Assembly (NCBI RefSeq): GCF_000698575.1
Contig: NZ_JFHD01000002.1
Coordinates: 470,251-534,250, forward strand
Reading direction: 5' to 3'
From: Caballeronia zhejiangensis
Lineage (GTDB): Bacteria > Pseudomonadota > Gammaproteobacteria > Burkholderiales > Burkholderiaceae
DNA length: 64,000 nt
Both the position numbers and the translations under genes were made by a program. Each line of letters starts with the position of its first letter. The stretch's first letter is position 1. Positions 44,616-53,686 of this stretch are shown piece by piece. Under the pieces are notes generated by a model that was not told the DNA's origin, ran no database searches, and saw nothing but the letters and a program-made list of their open reading frames with translations.

Positions 44616-46121
44616 ATGAAAGCGAAGATTCTTACCCGCAGCGCCGTCGCGGCTGCCGTTGCCGTCGCCTTGTCGGCGGGTTACGTGGCGGGTCATAACA
44701 ACGTTCCTGCACCGCAAGTCATCGCGCCCGCGCAAGCCGCCGCGATGATGCCCGCCGAAGCCGCGGCCAAGACGGGCATCCCCGATTTCTCCGGTCTCGT
44801 GGAAACGTATGGCCCGGCCGTCGTCAACATCAGCGCGAAGCACGTCGTCAAGCAGACGTCCGCGCGCAGCGGCCAGAATCAGTTGCCGATGGACCCCGAC
44901 GATCCCTTCTATCAGTTCTTCAAGCGCTTCGGCGGCATGCCCGGCTTCGGCGGCGGCGATGGCGGCCCGCGCGCGGATCGTCCGAGCGAAGGCCTCGGCT
45001 CCGGCTTCATCGTCAGCAGCGACGGCTACATCCTCACCAACGCGCACGTCGTCGATAACGCGAACGTCGTCACCGTGAAGCTCACGGACAAGCGCGAATA
45101 CCGCGCGAAGGTCATCGGCGCGGACAAGCAGTCGGACGTCGCCGTGCTGAAGATCGACGCGAAGAGCCTGCCGACGGTGAAGATCGGCGATCCGAACGGC
45201 AGCAAGGTCGGCCAGTGGGTCGTCGCGATCGGCTCGCCGTACGGGTTCGACAACACGGTGACGTCGGGCATCATCAGCGCGAAGTCGCGCGCGCTGCCCA
45301 ACGAGAACTACACGCCGTTCATCCAGACCGACGTGCCGGTGAATCCGGGCAACTCCGGCGGGCCGCTTTTCAATCTGCAAGGCGAAGTGATCGGCATCAA
45401 TTCGATGATCTATTCGCAGACGGGCGGCTTCCAGGGCCTTTCGTTCGCGATCCCGATCAATGAGGCGATCAAGGTCAAGGACGCGCTCATCAAGACGGGT
45501 CACGTCGATCGCGGCCGTCTCGGCGTGACGGTGCAGGGCATGAATCAGACGCTCGCGAATTCCTTCGGCATGAAGTCGCCGCAAGGCGCGCTCGTGAGCT
45601 CGGTCGAGCCGGGCGGGCCGGCCGCGAAGGCGGGTCTGCAACCGGGCGACGTCATCACGGCGCTCAACGGCGAGCCGGTCACGGATTCGACCTCGCTGCC
45701 GTCGCAGGTCGCGGGTCTCGCGCCGGGCACGTCCGCGAAGGTCACGGTGTGGCGCGACAAGAGCGCGAAGGATCTCAGCGTGACCATCGGCGCGTTGAAG
45801 GACACGAAGACCGCGAGCGCGAAGACCGGCGGCGGTGACGAATCGTCGGCGCAGGATGCGCGCCTCGGCGTCGCGGTGCGTCCGCTTACGCCGGAAGAAA
45901 GGCAGAACGATTCGCTCTCGCGCGGCCTGCTCGTGCAGCAGGCGGGCGGCGCGGCAGCGAACGCGGGCATTCAGCCGGGCGACGTGATTCTCGCCGTCAA
46001 CGGCCAGCCGGTGACGTCCGTGCAACAGTTGAAGTCGATGGTTCAGCACGCGGGCGACAGCATCGCGCTCCTGATCCAGCGCGACGACGCGCAGATCTTC
46101 GTGCCTGTCGATCTCGGCTGA
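44616..46121 (+). CDS. DegP/HtrA-type periplasmic serine protease (MucD-like)
   Basis: The 501-residue protease/chaperone degrades misfolded envelope proteins. It has a signal sequence (about 1-25), a trypsin-like domain with triad His144 (TNAHVV), Asp174 (SDVAVLKID) and Ser247 (GNSGGP), and two PDZ domains (about 305-395 and 415-500; each with a G-x-x-PGDVI motif: LQPGDVITALNGEPV and IQPGDVILAVNGQPV). The ATG at 44616 follows AGGAG. An adjacent two-component pair and tandem TTTAAG boxes upstream suggest stress control. Confidence 0.95.
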   Translation: MKAKILTRSAVAAAVAVALSAGYVAGHNNVPAPQVIAPAQAAAMMPAEAAAKTGIPDFSGLVETYGPAVVNISAKHVVKQTSARSGQNQLPMDPDDPFYQFFKRFGGMPGFGGGDGGPRADRPSEGLGSGFIVSSDGYILTNAHVVDNANVVTVKLTDKREYRAKVIGADKQSDVAVLKIDAKSLPTVKIGDPNGSKVGQWVVAIGSPYGFDNTVTSGIISAKSRALPNENYTPFIQTDVPVNPGNSGGPLFNLQGEVIGINSMIYSQTGGFQGLSFAIPINEAIKVKDALIKTGHVDRGRLGVTVQGMNQTLANSFGMKSPQGALVSSVEPGGPAAKAGLQPGDVITALNGEPVTDSTSLPSQVAGLAPGTSAKVTVWRDKSAKDLSVTIGALKDTKTASAKTGGGDESSAQDARLGVAVRPLTPEERQNDSLSRGLLVQQAGGAAANAGIQPGDVILAVNGQPVTSVQQLKSMVQHAGDSIALLIQRDDAQIFVPVDLG

Positions 46122-46259
46122 CGCAGCGCATCGGGCCGCGACGCGGGCACGAAGCATGCTCCCGGGTTCCCTGGTGCCCCATCGCGTGAAACCGACGCAT
46201 CGGGCGTGACGCCGCCGGCGCTTTCGAGCGCGGCGGCATCGGAAAAAGGAGCTGAAAAC

Positions 46260-46754
46260 ATGACGAGCAGAACCACGGGCAGGCTGGCGGCCGCGCTTCT
46301 CGTTGCGGCGGCGAGCGCGAGCATGGCGGGCGGCGCCTGGGCGCAGCAGGCGAGCGGCGCCTCGGGCGGCACGGCGACCGATTTGTCGAGCGCCGGCAAC
46401 ACCAACGGCGGCGGCCTGCCGCAGATCGAGCAGCAAGGCGACGTTTCGTATACGTCGGGCGGCGTCGGCCTCGACGAGTCGCGCGCATTGTTGCGCGAAC
46501 AGGCGCACTGGCCGCTATCGCTGCGCTTCACGGGGCCGACTTCCGATTACCTTTCGGGCGTGCATGTGCGCGTCGTCGGCGGCAAGGGCGGCGAGGTGCT
46601 GTCCACGGAATCGATGGGACCGTACATGCTCGTCAAGCTGCCGCCCGGCAACTATACGGTCTACGCGAAGTACAAGGATCAGGAGAAAAAGCAGGCCGTG
46701 ACGGTCGCGGGGCCGGGCAAGGCCAAGGCGGCATTCCACTGGAACATTCAGTAA
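46260..46754 (+). CDS. small secreted protein of unknown function
   Basis: The 164-residue product has a signal peptide (MTSRTTGRLAAALLVAAASASMAGGAWAQ, cleavage near residue 29), a Ser/Gly-rich linker, and a C-terminal beta-rich domain (about 85-164; SDYLSGVHVRVVGGKGGEVLSTESMGPYMLVKLPPGNYTVYAKYKDQEKKQAVTV) that resembles carboxypeptidase-regulatory-like (beta-sandwich) repeats. No cysteine or enzyme motif is seen. AAAGGAG precedes the ATG. It lies 138 nt after the DegP-type gene and may be co-regulated with it. Confidence 0.75.
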   Translation: MTSRTTGRLAAALLVAAASASMAGGAWAQQASGASGGTATDLSSAGNTNGGGLPQIEQQGDVSYTSGGVGLDESRALLREQAHWPLSLRFTGPTSDYLSGVHVRVVGGKGGEVLSTESMGPYMLVKLPPGNYTVYAKYKDQEKKQAVTVAGPGKAKAAFHWNIQ

Positions 46755-46827
46755 GCGCGGGCGTCGAAAGGGAAACGCCCGGGCCGTCGAAAGCGCTCAC
46801 GCAGGATCGGAAGTTTGTCTCATAATT

Positions 46828-46861
46828 AAGCCACGGGTGTCTCGATGACTCGTGGCTTTTT
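46828..46861 (+). terminator. rho-independent terminator
   Basis: AAGCCACG (46828-46835) pairs with CGTGGCTT (46851-46858), followed by T-rich sequence; the 15-nt loop can form further pairs. It separates the DegP/secreted-protein genes from the DUF427 gene. Confidence 0.75.
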
Positions 46862-46897
46862 CTTTGGAAGCCGGTTCTTACGCGGAGGGGCAGCACG

Positions 46898-47275
46898 ATG
46901 GGCACGGAACTGAACGTCGGGCACGAAACGGCGCATCACATCGAGATCACGCTGAACGGGCGGCGCTGCCGCGTGATCCATCAGGGCGTGACCTACGCCG
47001 ATACGCACGCATCCCTCACGCTCGTCGAGCAGGGCGCGGAGAAAGTGCACTACTTTCCGCGCGCCGACGTGAACATGGCGCGCCTCGAACGCTCGATTCA
47101 CACCACGCACTGCCCGACGAAGGGCCAGGCGACGCACTATCATCTGCTGACCGAAGACGGCCCGGTCGAGAACGCCGCGTGGAGCTACGAAGCGCCGCTC
47201 GACGCCGCCGCGAAAATCAAGGGCTATCTCGCGTTCTACGGTTCGCGCGTCGATCGCATCGACGAGACTTCCTAG
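46898..47275 (+). CDS. DUF427 domain protein
   Basis: The 125-residue protein is a DUF427 family member: YFPRADVNMARLERSIHTTHCPTKGQATHYHL and the C-terminal GYLAFYGSRVDRIDE match the family closely. These are small beta-rich proteins present in bacteria and fungi without a settled function. GGAGGGG lies upstream of the ATG. It begins immediately after a terminator, so it has its own promoter or depends on read-through; the next gene follows after 74 nt. Confidence 0.9.
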   Translation: MGTELNVGHETAHHIEITLNGRRCRVIHQGVTYADTHASLTLVEQGAEKVHYFPRADVNMARLERSIHTTHCPTKGQATHYHLLTEDGPVENAAWSYEAPLDAAAKIKGYLAFYGSRVDRIDETS

Positions 47276-47349
47276 GCGCGCATCCGAACAGACACCTTAC
47301 ATCCGCTCCGCCATAACGAACGCATGCGATCCTTGTCCCGGAGGCTCGA

Positions 47350-48141
47350 ATGGAAGTCACCGATGCGCTGTGCGTTCCGCTCGATTGCGCGCACGTCCGC
47401 GAGGCGCTCTCCGATCTCGCGTTGCTGCGCGCGAGCCTCGACAATTGCGAATCGTTCACGCGCACGCCCAACGGCGAGTATGTCCTCACGCTGATCGTGC
47501 CGCTCGGCGCGCTGCGGGCGCGCTACGAAATTCGCGCGCACGCCGCCGGGCGCACGCGACAGGCGGCGCATGAAGAAGGGGAAAGCGACGCGTCGCACGA
47601 CGGCGCGTACGCGCGCACGCTGAGCTTCAAGGCGCGCGGCGAAGGCGTCGGCTCATTGCGCGGGCAGATCGCGGTCGCGCTCAATCCCGATGACGACGGC
47701 GCCGCGACGTGGATCGAATACACCGTCTGGGCGACGGTCTCGGGACCGCTCGCCGGCTTGCCCGCGCGTCAGATCGAAAACGCGCTTCGTGAAGGCGCCG
47801 ACGATTTCTTCGCCGAGTTCTGCGAAGTGGTGCGTGCGAAGCACGGCTTGCCGTCGATGCGCGCGGCAGGCGCAAGCGCCGAGCGCCGGCATGTGTTCTT
47901 GCGGCCGGGCGCGATGTCGGCGGCGTTCTCGCGTCGCTCGGGCGCGATGCGCGGGCATTCCGCCGACGCCCACGCGAGCGGCGTGCTGCGGCATCGGCTG
48001 CACGGACACGGATTCGTGCACAACGACCGCGATCATTCCCACGATCCGCATCCGCTCGGCCTGCCGATATGGGCGTGGGCGGCGATGCTCGTGTGCATCG
48101 CGCTGTTCGCGTATTTCGCGCAGCGCATCGGTTCGCAATAG
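47350..48141 (+). CDS. CoxG/SRPBCC-like protein with C-terminal membrane anchor
   Basis: The 263-residue protein has an N-terminal SRPBCC fold of the CoxG (carbon monoxide dehydrogenase subunit G) type: an initial helix, RASLDNCESFTRTPNGEYVLTL, and a C-terminal helix AGLPARQIENALREGADDFFAEFCEVV. A His/Arg-rich linker (about 180-235) follows and then one hydrophobic helix (about 238-257), with the anchor at the C-terminus. CoxG-like proteins bind hydrophobic ligands or assemble molybdenum hydroxylases; no cox genes are near. GGAGG precedes the ATG. Confidence 0.75.
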   Translation: MEVTDALCVPLDCAHVREALSDLALLRASLDNCESFTRTPNGEYVLTLIVPLGALRARYEIRAHAAGRTRQAAHEEGESDASHDGAYARTLSFKARGEGVGSLRGQIAVALNPDDDGAATWIEYTVWATVSGPLAGLPARQIENALREGADDFFAEFCEVVRAKHGLPSMRAAGASAERRHVFLRPGAMSAAFSRRSGAMRGHSADAHASGVLRHRLHGHGFVHNDRDHSHDPHPLGLPIWAWAAMLVCIALFAYFAQRIGSQ

Positions 48142-48151
48142 ACGGCGCGAA

Positions 48152-48796
48152 TCAGGCGCTCGCGGGCATCAGCAGCGACGGGCTGCAGCGCAATGCGTCG
48201 AAGCATGCGTCGATGAGCGCTTCGGCGTCGCGTTCCGGATGAACGATGTCGGGCAGCATCAGCGAATCGTGCAGGATGCCCGTGAAGAGACAGTGGAGCA
48301 TGGTCATCGCGCGGCGCGTGTCGAGCGTCGCCGGAAGCTGCTTCTTTTCGACGGCGTTGCGCAGCGCGCGCTCGATGCGCTCCATGCCGTCGCGCATGTT
48401 GTTCCGATGCCGCTCGCGCACCGGCCCCATTTCCTCGACGAATTCGCATTTCATGAAGAGGATGTCGAAGACGCGGCGCCGCTGCTCGTCGGTCGTGATG
48501 TTGCGCATGCACCAGACGAAGAGTTCATGCAAACGCGCGAGCGGGTCTTCCTCCTTGCCGTCCAGCGTGGATTCCACGAGTTCGTCGAGCGGCAAAAGGC
48601 TGCGGTCGAACATCGCGTTGAAGAGATCGCCCTTGTTGGCGAAATGCCAGTAGATCGCGCCGCGCGTGACGCCCGCCGCCTGCGCGATGTCCGCGAGCGT
48701 CGTGCGCGATACCCCTTTTTCGTAGAAGACGCGCTCGGCCGCGTCGAGTACGCGGTTGCGCGTCAACTGCGCTTCTTCCTTGGTTCGTCTGACCAT
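48152..48796 (-). CDS. TetR/AcrR-family efflux repressor
   Basis: The 214-residue repressor has a TetR helix-turn-helix (about 12-58; RVLDAAERVFYEKGVSRTTLADIAQAAGVTRGAIYWHFANKGDLFNAMF), very close to AcrR/BpeR/TtgR, and an all-helical ligand-binding C-terminal domain. It is divergent from the first RND efflux operon, whose promoter region contains an AcrR-like palindrome at 48942-48961. It should bind pump substrates and release the operator. This is the usual regulator arrangement of BpeR-BpeAB-OprB-like systems. Confidence 0.93.
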   Translation of the reverse strand: MVRRTKEEAQLTRNRVLDAAERVFYEKGVSRTTLADIAQAAGVTRGAIYWHFANKGDLFNAMFDRSLLPLDELVESTLDGKEEDPLARLHELFVWCMRNITTDEQRRRVFDILFMKCEFVEEMGPVRERHRNNMRDGMERIERALRNAVEKKQLPATLDTRRAMTMLHCLFTGILHDSLMLPDIVHPERDAEALIDACFDALRCSPSLLMPASA

Positions 48797-48939
48797 ATCC
48801 TGCGGCCGGTGGCCGTCTGCTCCTGCTACTGCCGTTTGAAAGCCGCTCTGTGGACGACTCTGTCGAAGGTTCGTCGAACGTAATCGATTCCCCGGAGCGG
48901 TTTCTTCTCATCGCCAATGGGGAGAAACACGTACGGTTT

Positions 48940-48969
48940 TTTACATTCATTCGTGAATGTATATACAAT
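48940..48969 (+). promoter_or_regulatory. efflux promoter with AcrR-like operator
   Basis: TACATTCA-TTCG-TGAATGTA (48942-48961) is a perfect inverted repeat with a 4-nt centre, almost the same as the E. coli AcrR operator. It fills the spacer between TTTACA (48940-48945) and TACAAT (48964-48969), spaced 18 nt. Transcription toward the pump would start near 48976. The rest of 48797-49245 holds no gene. Confidence 0.82.
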
Positions 48970-49245
48970 ACCACCCGTTTACGAATATTCACAAATTCAT
49001 CCGGCGGGCGGATTTCGCATAAGCTTGCGTTTCCATTGCCCGTTCTGGCCGTCCTGTGGCCACGGGCGACGCCTCCGAGCGTCGCGCACGGGTATGAGGC
49101 GTCACGCGCAGGCTGGCGTCGCCGCTCACTCGCCGGACAAGTTGGTGTATTCACAGCGTCCCGAAGGACGCTCGTGCGCGGCGTTGCCCGGGGAAGGCCG
49201 CCGCGTGCCCAAACTTCACTCTCAGTCTTAGACAGAGGTCGCTCC

Positions 49246-50505
49246 ATGCGCGTCGAACGGGTTCCACTCCGCTTAATCACCGCCGCGACGGCTGCCGTGT
49301 TCCTGGCAGCGTGCGGGCAAAAACAATCAGCGCCTCCGCCGCAAACGCCCGAAGTGGGTATCGTCACCGTGCAGCCGACGAGCGTGCCGGTCATCGTCGA
49401 TTTGCCGGGCCGCACCAACGCCTATCTGGTCGCGCAAGTGCGCGCACGGGTCGATGGCATCGTGCTGCGCCGCGAGTTCACTGAAGGCTCCGAGGTCAAG
49501 GCCGGTCAGCGTCTCTACAAGATCGATCCGGCGCCGTACATCGCCGCGCTGAACAACGCCAAGGCGACGCTCGCGAAGGCGCAGGCGAACGTCGCGTCGC
49601 AGAATGCGCTCGTCGCGCGCTACAAGATCCTCGTCGCGGCCAATGCCGTGTCGAAGCAGGATTACGACAACGCCGTCGCGGCGCAAGGCCAGGCCGTCGC
49701 GGATGTCGCCGCGGGCAAGGCATCGGTCGATACCGCGCAGATCAACTTGGGCTACACCGACGTCGTCTCGCCGATCACCGGCCGCACCGGTCTCTCGCAG
49801 GTCACGCCGGGCGCCTACGTTCAGGCGAGCGCCGCGACGCTGCTCACGACCGTGCAGCAGCTCGATCCGATCTACGTCGATCTGACGCAATCGAGCGTCG
49901 AAGGCTTGCGCCTGCGCCGTCAGATTCAGGAAGGCCGTCTGCAGACCGAAGGCATCCACGCCGCGAAGGTCACGCTCCAGCTCGAAGACGGCCGCACGTA
50001 CACCGAGCAGGGCAAGCTGCAGTTCTCCGACGTGAGCGTCGACCAGAGCACCGGTTCGGTGACGGTGCGCGCGATCTTCCAGAACAAGGACCGCGTGCTT
50101 CTGCCGGGCATGTTCGTGCGCGCGCGGATTCAGGAAGGCACGAACGACCACGCGCTCGTCGTGCCGCAGATCGGCGTCACGCATGACCAGAAGGGCACGC
50201 CGACCGCGCTCGTCGTCAACAAGGACAACAAGGTGGAACTGCGCCAGCTCGTCACGGGCAGCACGTTCGGCAACAACTGGGTGGTCGACAGCGGCCTGAA
50301 CCCGGGCGACCGCGTGATCGTGAACGGCGTGGAGAAGGCGAAGCCCGGCATGCAGGTGAAGCCGGTCGACGCGAAATTCCCGTATCCCGTAGCCGGCGCA
50401 TCGGATGCGCAGGCGGCATCGGCGCCGGCCAGTGCCAGCGGCGCGAGCGCTGCCAGCGGTCCGCAAGCCGCATCGGCCGCCTCCGCTGCATCGGGCGCGC
50501 AATAA
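49246..50505 (+). CDS. RND efflux membrane fusion protein, operon 1
   Basis: The 419-residue periplasmic adaptor links the inner-membrane pump to the outer-membrane channel. It is a lipoprotein (FLAAC, Cys23) with barrel-sandwich, coiled-coil hairpin (about 95-165; NNAKATLAKAQANVASQNALVARYKILV) and beta-barrel domains typical of AcrA/MexA. The C-terminal 35 residues are a low-complexity Ala/Ser tail (ASGASAASGPQAAS). The ATG at 49246 follows AGAGG; a much longer in-frame reading extends through the promoter region and is rejected. It is the first of a three-gene operon with an AcrR-like operator. Confidence 0.95.
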   Translation: MRVERVPLRLITAATAAVFLAACGQKQSAPPPQTPEVGIVTVQPTSVPVIVDLPGRTNAYLVAQVRARVDGIVLRREFTEGSEVKAGQRLYKIDPAPYIAALNNAKATLAKAQANVASQNALVARYKILVAANAVSKQDYDNAVAAQGQAVADVAAGKASVDTAQINLGYTDVVSPITGRTGLSQVTPGAYVQASAATLLTTVQQLDPIYVDLTQSSVEGLRLRRQIQEGRLQTEGIHAAKVTLQLEDGRTYTEQGKLQFSDVSVDQSTGSVTVRAIFQNKDRVLLPGMFVRARIQEGTNDHALVVPQIGVTHDQKGTPTALVVNKDNKVELRQLVTGSTFGNNWVVDSGLNPGDRVIVNGVEKAKPGMQVKPVDAKFPYPVAGASDAQAASAPASASGASAASGPQAASAASAASGAQ

Positions 50506-50520
50506 AAGGGAGCCTGTTAC

Positions 50521-53500
50521 ATGGCAAAGTTTTTTATCGATCGACCGATCTTCGCGTGGGTGATCGCGATCATCCTGATGCTGGCGGGGATGGCGTCGAT
50601 CTTCACGCTGCCGGTCGCGCAGTATCCGACGATCGCGCCGCCCGCGATCCAGATCAGCGCGACGTATCCGGGCGCATCCGCGAGCACCGTCGAAAACACG
50701 GTGACGCAGGTGATCGAGCAGCAGATGACCGGCCTCGACCACTTGCTGTACCTGTCGTCGACGTCCGATGACTCGGGCACGGCCACCGTCACGCTGACGT
50801 TCGCGGCGGGCACGAACCCGGACATCGCGCAGGTGCAGGTGCAGAACAAGCTGCAGCTCGCGACGCCGCTGCTTCCGCAAGTCGTGCAGCAGTTGGGCAC
50901 GAAGGTCACGAAGTCGAGTTCGAGCTTCCTGCTCGTGCTCGCGTTCGTGTCCGAAGACGGCAGCATGAGCAAGTACGACCTCGCGAACTACGTGGCGTCG
51001 AACGTGGCGGATCCGCTCTCGCGTATCGACGGCGTCGGTACGACGACGCTGTTCGGCTCGCAGTACGCGATGCGCGTCTGGCTCGATGCGACCAAGCTCA
51101 CGAACTTCGCGCTCACGCCTGTCGACGTGAAGAACGCGATCACGAACCAGAACGTGCAGGTGGCGGCGGGTGCGCTCGGCGGCACGCCGGCGGTGCCGGG
51201 GCAGATGCTCCAGGCGACCATCACGGAAGCGACGCTGCTGCGCACGCCCGAGCAGTTCGGCAACATCCTGCTGAAAGTGAATCAGGACGGCTCGCGCGTG
51301 TTGCTGAAGGATGTCGCGCGGCTCGAGCTCGGCGGCGAAAACTACAACTTCGATACGAAGTACAACGGACAGCCGACTGCCGGCTTCGGTATCCAGCTCG
51401 CGACGGGCGCGAACGCGCTCCAGACCGCGAAACTGGTCCGCCAGAAGATCGACGATCTGTCGAAATACTTCCCGCATGGACTGGTGGTGAAGTATCCGTA
51501 TGACACGACGCCGTTCGTGCGACTGTCGATCGAGGAAGTGGTCAAGACGCTGATCGAAGGCATCGTGCTCGTGTTCCTCGTGATGTATCTGTTCCTGCAG
51601 AACCTGCGGGCGACGATCATCCCGACGATCGCGGTGCCGGTCGTTCTGCTCGGCACGTTCGCGATCATGTCGGCGGTGGGCTTCTCGATCAACGTGCTGT
51701 CGATGTTCGGCCTCGTGCTCGCGATCGGCCTGCTCGTCGACGATGCGATCGTGGTCGTGGAGAACGTCGAGCGGGTGATGTCGGAGGAGCATTTACCGCC
51801 GCGCGAAGCGACCCGCAAGGCGATGGGGCAGATCACCGGCGCGCTGGTCGGCGTGGCGCTCGTGCTGTCGGCGGTGTTCGTGCCGGTGGCCTTCTCCGGC
51901 GGCTCGGTCGGCGCGATCTACCGTCAGTTCTCGCTGACGATCGTCGCGGCGATGGTGCTGTCCGTCATGGTCGCGCTGATTCTCACGCCGGCGCTGTGCG
52001 CGACGATCCTGAAGCCGCATCCGGAAGGGCACGAGCCCGAGAAGAAGGGCTTCTTCGGCTGGTTCAACCGCACGTTCAACAAGAGTCAGGAGAAGTATCA
52101 CAGCGGCGTGCAGCACGTCATTCGCCGCTCGGGACGCTGGCTCATCATCTATATCGTCGTGATCGTCGCGGTGGGCATGCTGTTCCTGCGTCTGCCGAAG
52201 TCGTTCCTGCCCGATGAAGACCAGGGCACGATGTTCGTGCTCGTGAACGCGCCGTCCGGCTCCACGCAGGAGTACACCGCGCACGTTCTGAAGGACGTGC
52301 AGGACTATCTGCTGAAGGACGAGAAATCGATCGTCGAATCGGTCTTCACGGTGAACGGCTTCTCGTTCGCGGGCCGCGGCCAGAACTCCGGCCTCGTGTT
52401 CGTGCGGATGAAGGACTACGCGGAACGCCAGCACAGCGACCAGAAGGTGCAGGCGCTCGTCGGACGCATGTTCATGCACTTCGCGCCTTACAAGGACGCG
52501 ATGATCTTCCCGGTCAATCCGCCTTCGATTCCGGAACTCGGCACGGCGGCGGGCTTCGACTTCGAGCTGCAGGATCGCGGCGGCCTCGGCCACGCTAAGC
52601 TGATGGAAGCGCGCAACATGCTGCTCGGCATGGCCGCGAAGGATCCGACGCTCGCACAGGTGCGTCCGAACGGCCTGAACGACACGCCGCAGTTCAAGGT
52701 GAATGTCGATCGCGAGAAGGCGAGCGCGCTCGGCATCGCCGTATCGGACATCGATCAGACATTCTCGATCGCGTGGGCGTCGCAGTACGTGAACAACTTC
52801 CTCGACGTCGACAACCGGATCAAGAAAGTCTACGTGCAGGGCGATGGTCCGTTCCGCATGAACCCCGACGACCTGAACAAGTGGTACGTGCGCAATGGCG
52901 CCGGAACGATGGTGCCGTTCGGCGCCTTCGCGACGGGCAACTGGACCTACGGTTCGCCGAAGCTCGAACGCTACAACGGCATCTCGGCGGTGGAAATCCA
53001 GGGCGCGGCGGCGGCGGGCAAGTCGACCGGCCAGGCGATGACCGCGATGGAAGCGATCGCGGCGAAGCTGCCGGCGGGCATCGGCTACGAATGGACGGGC
53101 CTTTCCTATCAGGAACGCCAGTCGGGTTCGCAGGCGCCGATTCTCTACGGCATCTCGATCCTCGTCGTGTTCCTGTGTCTCGCGGCGCTGTATGAAAGCT
53201 GGTCGATTCCGTTCTCGGTCATCATGGTCGTGCCGCTCGGCGTGCTCGGCGCGCTGCTCGCGGCGACGCTGCGCGGTCTGGAAAACGACGTGTTCTTCCA
53301 GGTCGGCCTGTTGACGACCGTGGGTCTGTCGGCGAAGAACGCGATTCTGATCGTGGAATTCGCGCGCGAGTTGCGGATTCAGGGCATGTCGACGGTCGAA
53401 GCGGCGATGGAAGCGGCGCGCCTGCGGTTGCGCCCGATCCTGATGACCTCGCTCGCGTTCATTCTCGGCGTGATGCCGCTCGCGATCAGTAACGGCGCGG

Positions 53501-53685
53501 GCTCGGCGAGCCAGCACGCGATCGGCACCGGCGTGATCGGCGGCATGTTGACCGCGACCTTCCTCGCCATCTTCATGATTCCGATGTTCTTCGTCGTTAT
53601 CAGCAAGTTCAGCAAGAGCAAGGACGTGCCGGCGCCGGGTTCGTCGGGCGACATCGAAGGCACGAACGGTAAGGAAGGACACTGA
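50521..53685 (+). CDS. RND efflux inner-membrane pump (HAE-1), operon 1
   Basis: The 1054-residue proton-driven trimeric pump belongs to the AcrB/MexB hydrophobe/amphiphile exporters. It has the start [23 protein letters not shown], twelve transmembrane helices with two large periplasmic loops, and the proton-relay pair Asp407-Asp408 in [18 protein letters not shown] at the same positions as E. coli AcrB. The second TM block ends with [18 protein letters not shown] and [39 protein letters not shown]. It follows the adaptor by 15 nt and is followed by the channel gene after a single base. Confidence 0.97.
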   Translation: MAKFFIDRPIFAWVIAIILMLAGMASIFTLPVAQYPTIAPPAIQISATYPGASASTVENTVTQVIEQQMTGLDHLLYLSSTSDDSGTATVTLTFAAGTNPDIAQVQVQNKLQLATPLLPQVVQQLGTKVTKSSSSFLLVLAFVSEDGSMSKYDLANYVASNVADPLSRIDGVGTTTLFGSQYAMRVWLDATKLTNFALTPVDVKNAITNQNVQVAAGALGGTPAVPGQMLQATITEATLLRTPEQFGNILLKVNQDGSRVLLKDVARLELGGENYNFDTKYNGQPTAGFGIQLATGANALQTAKLVRQKIDDLSKYFPHGLVVKYPYDTTPFVRLSIEEVVKTLIEGIVLVFLVMYLFLQNLRATIIPTIAVPVVLLGTFAIMSAVGFSINVLSMFGLVLAIGLLVDDAIVVVENVERVMSEEHLPPREATRKAMGQITGALVGVALVLSAVFVPVAFSGGSVGAIYRQFSLTIVAAMVLSVMVALILTPALCATILKPHPEGHEPEKKGFFGWFNRTFNKSQEKYHSGVQHVIRRSGRWLIIYIVVIVAVGMLFLRLPKSFLPDEDQGTMFVLVNAPSGSTQEYTAHVLKDVQDYLLKDEKSIVESVFTVNGFSFAGRGQNSGLVFVRMKDYAERQHSDQKVQALVGRMFMHFAPYKDAMIFPVNPPSIPELGTAAGFDFELQDRGGLGHAKLMEARNMLLGMAAKDPTLAQVRPNGLNDTPQFKVNVDREKASALGIAVSDIDQTFSIAWASQYVNNFLDVDNRIKKVYVQGDGPFRMNPDDLNKWYVRNGAGTMVPFGAFATGNWTYGSPKLERYNGISAVEIQGAAAAGKSTGQAMTAMEAIAAKLPAGIGYEWTGLSYQERQSGSQAPILYGISILVVFLCLAALYESWSIPFSVIMVVPLGVLGALLAATLRGLENDVFFQVGLLTTVGLSAKNAILIVEFARELRIQGMSTVEAAMEAARLRLRPILMTSLAFILGVMPLAISNGAGSASQHAIGTGVIGGMLTATFLAIFMIPMFFVVISKFSKSKDVPAPGSSGDIEGTNGKEGH

Positions 53686-53686
53686 G

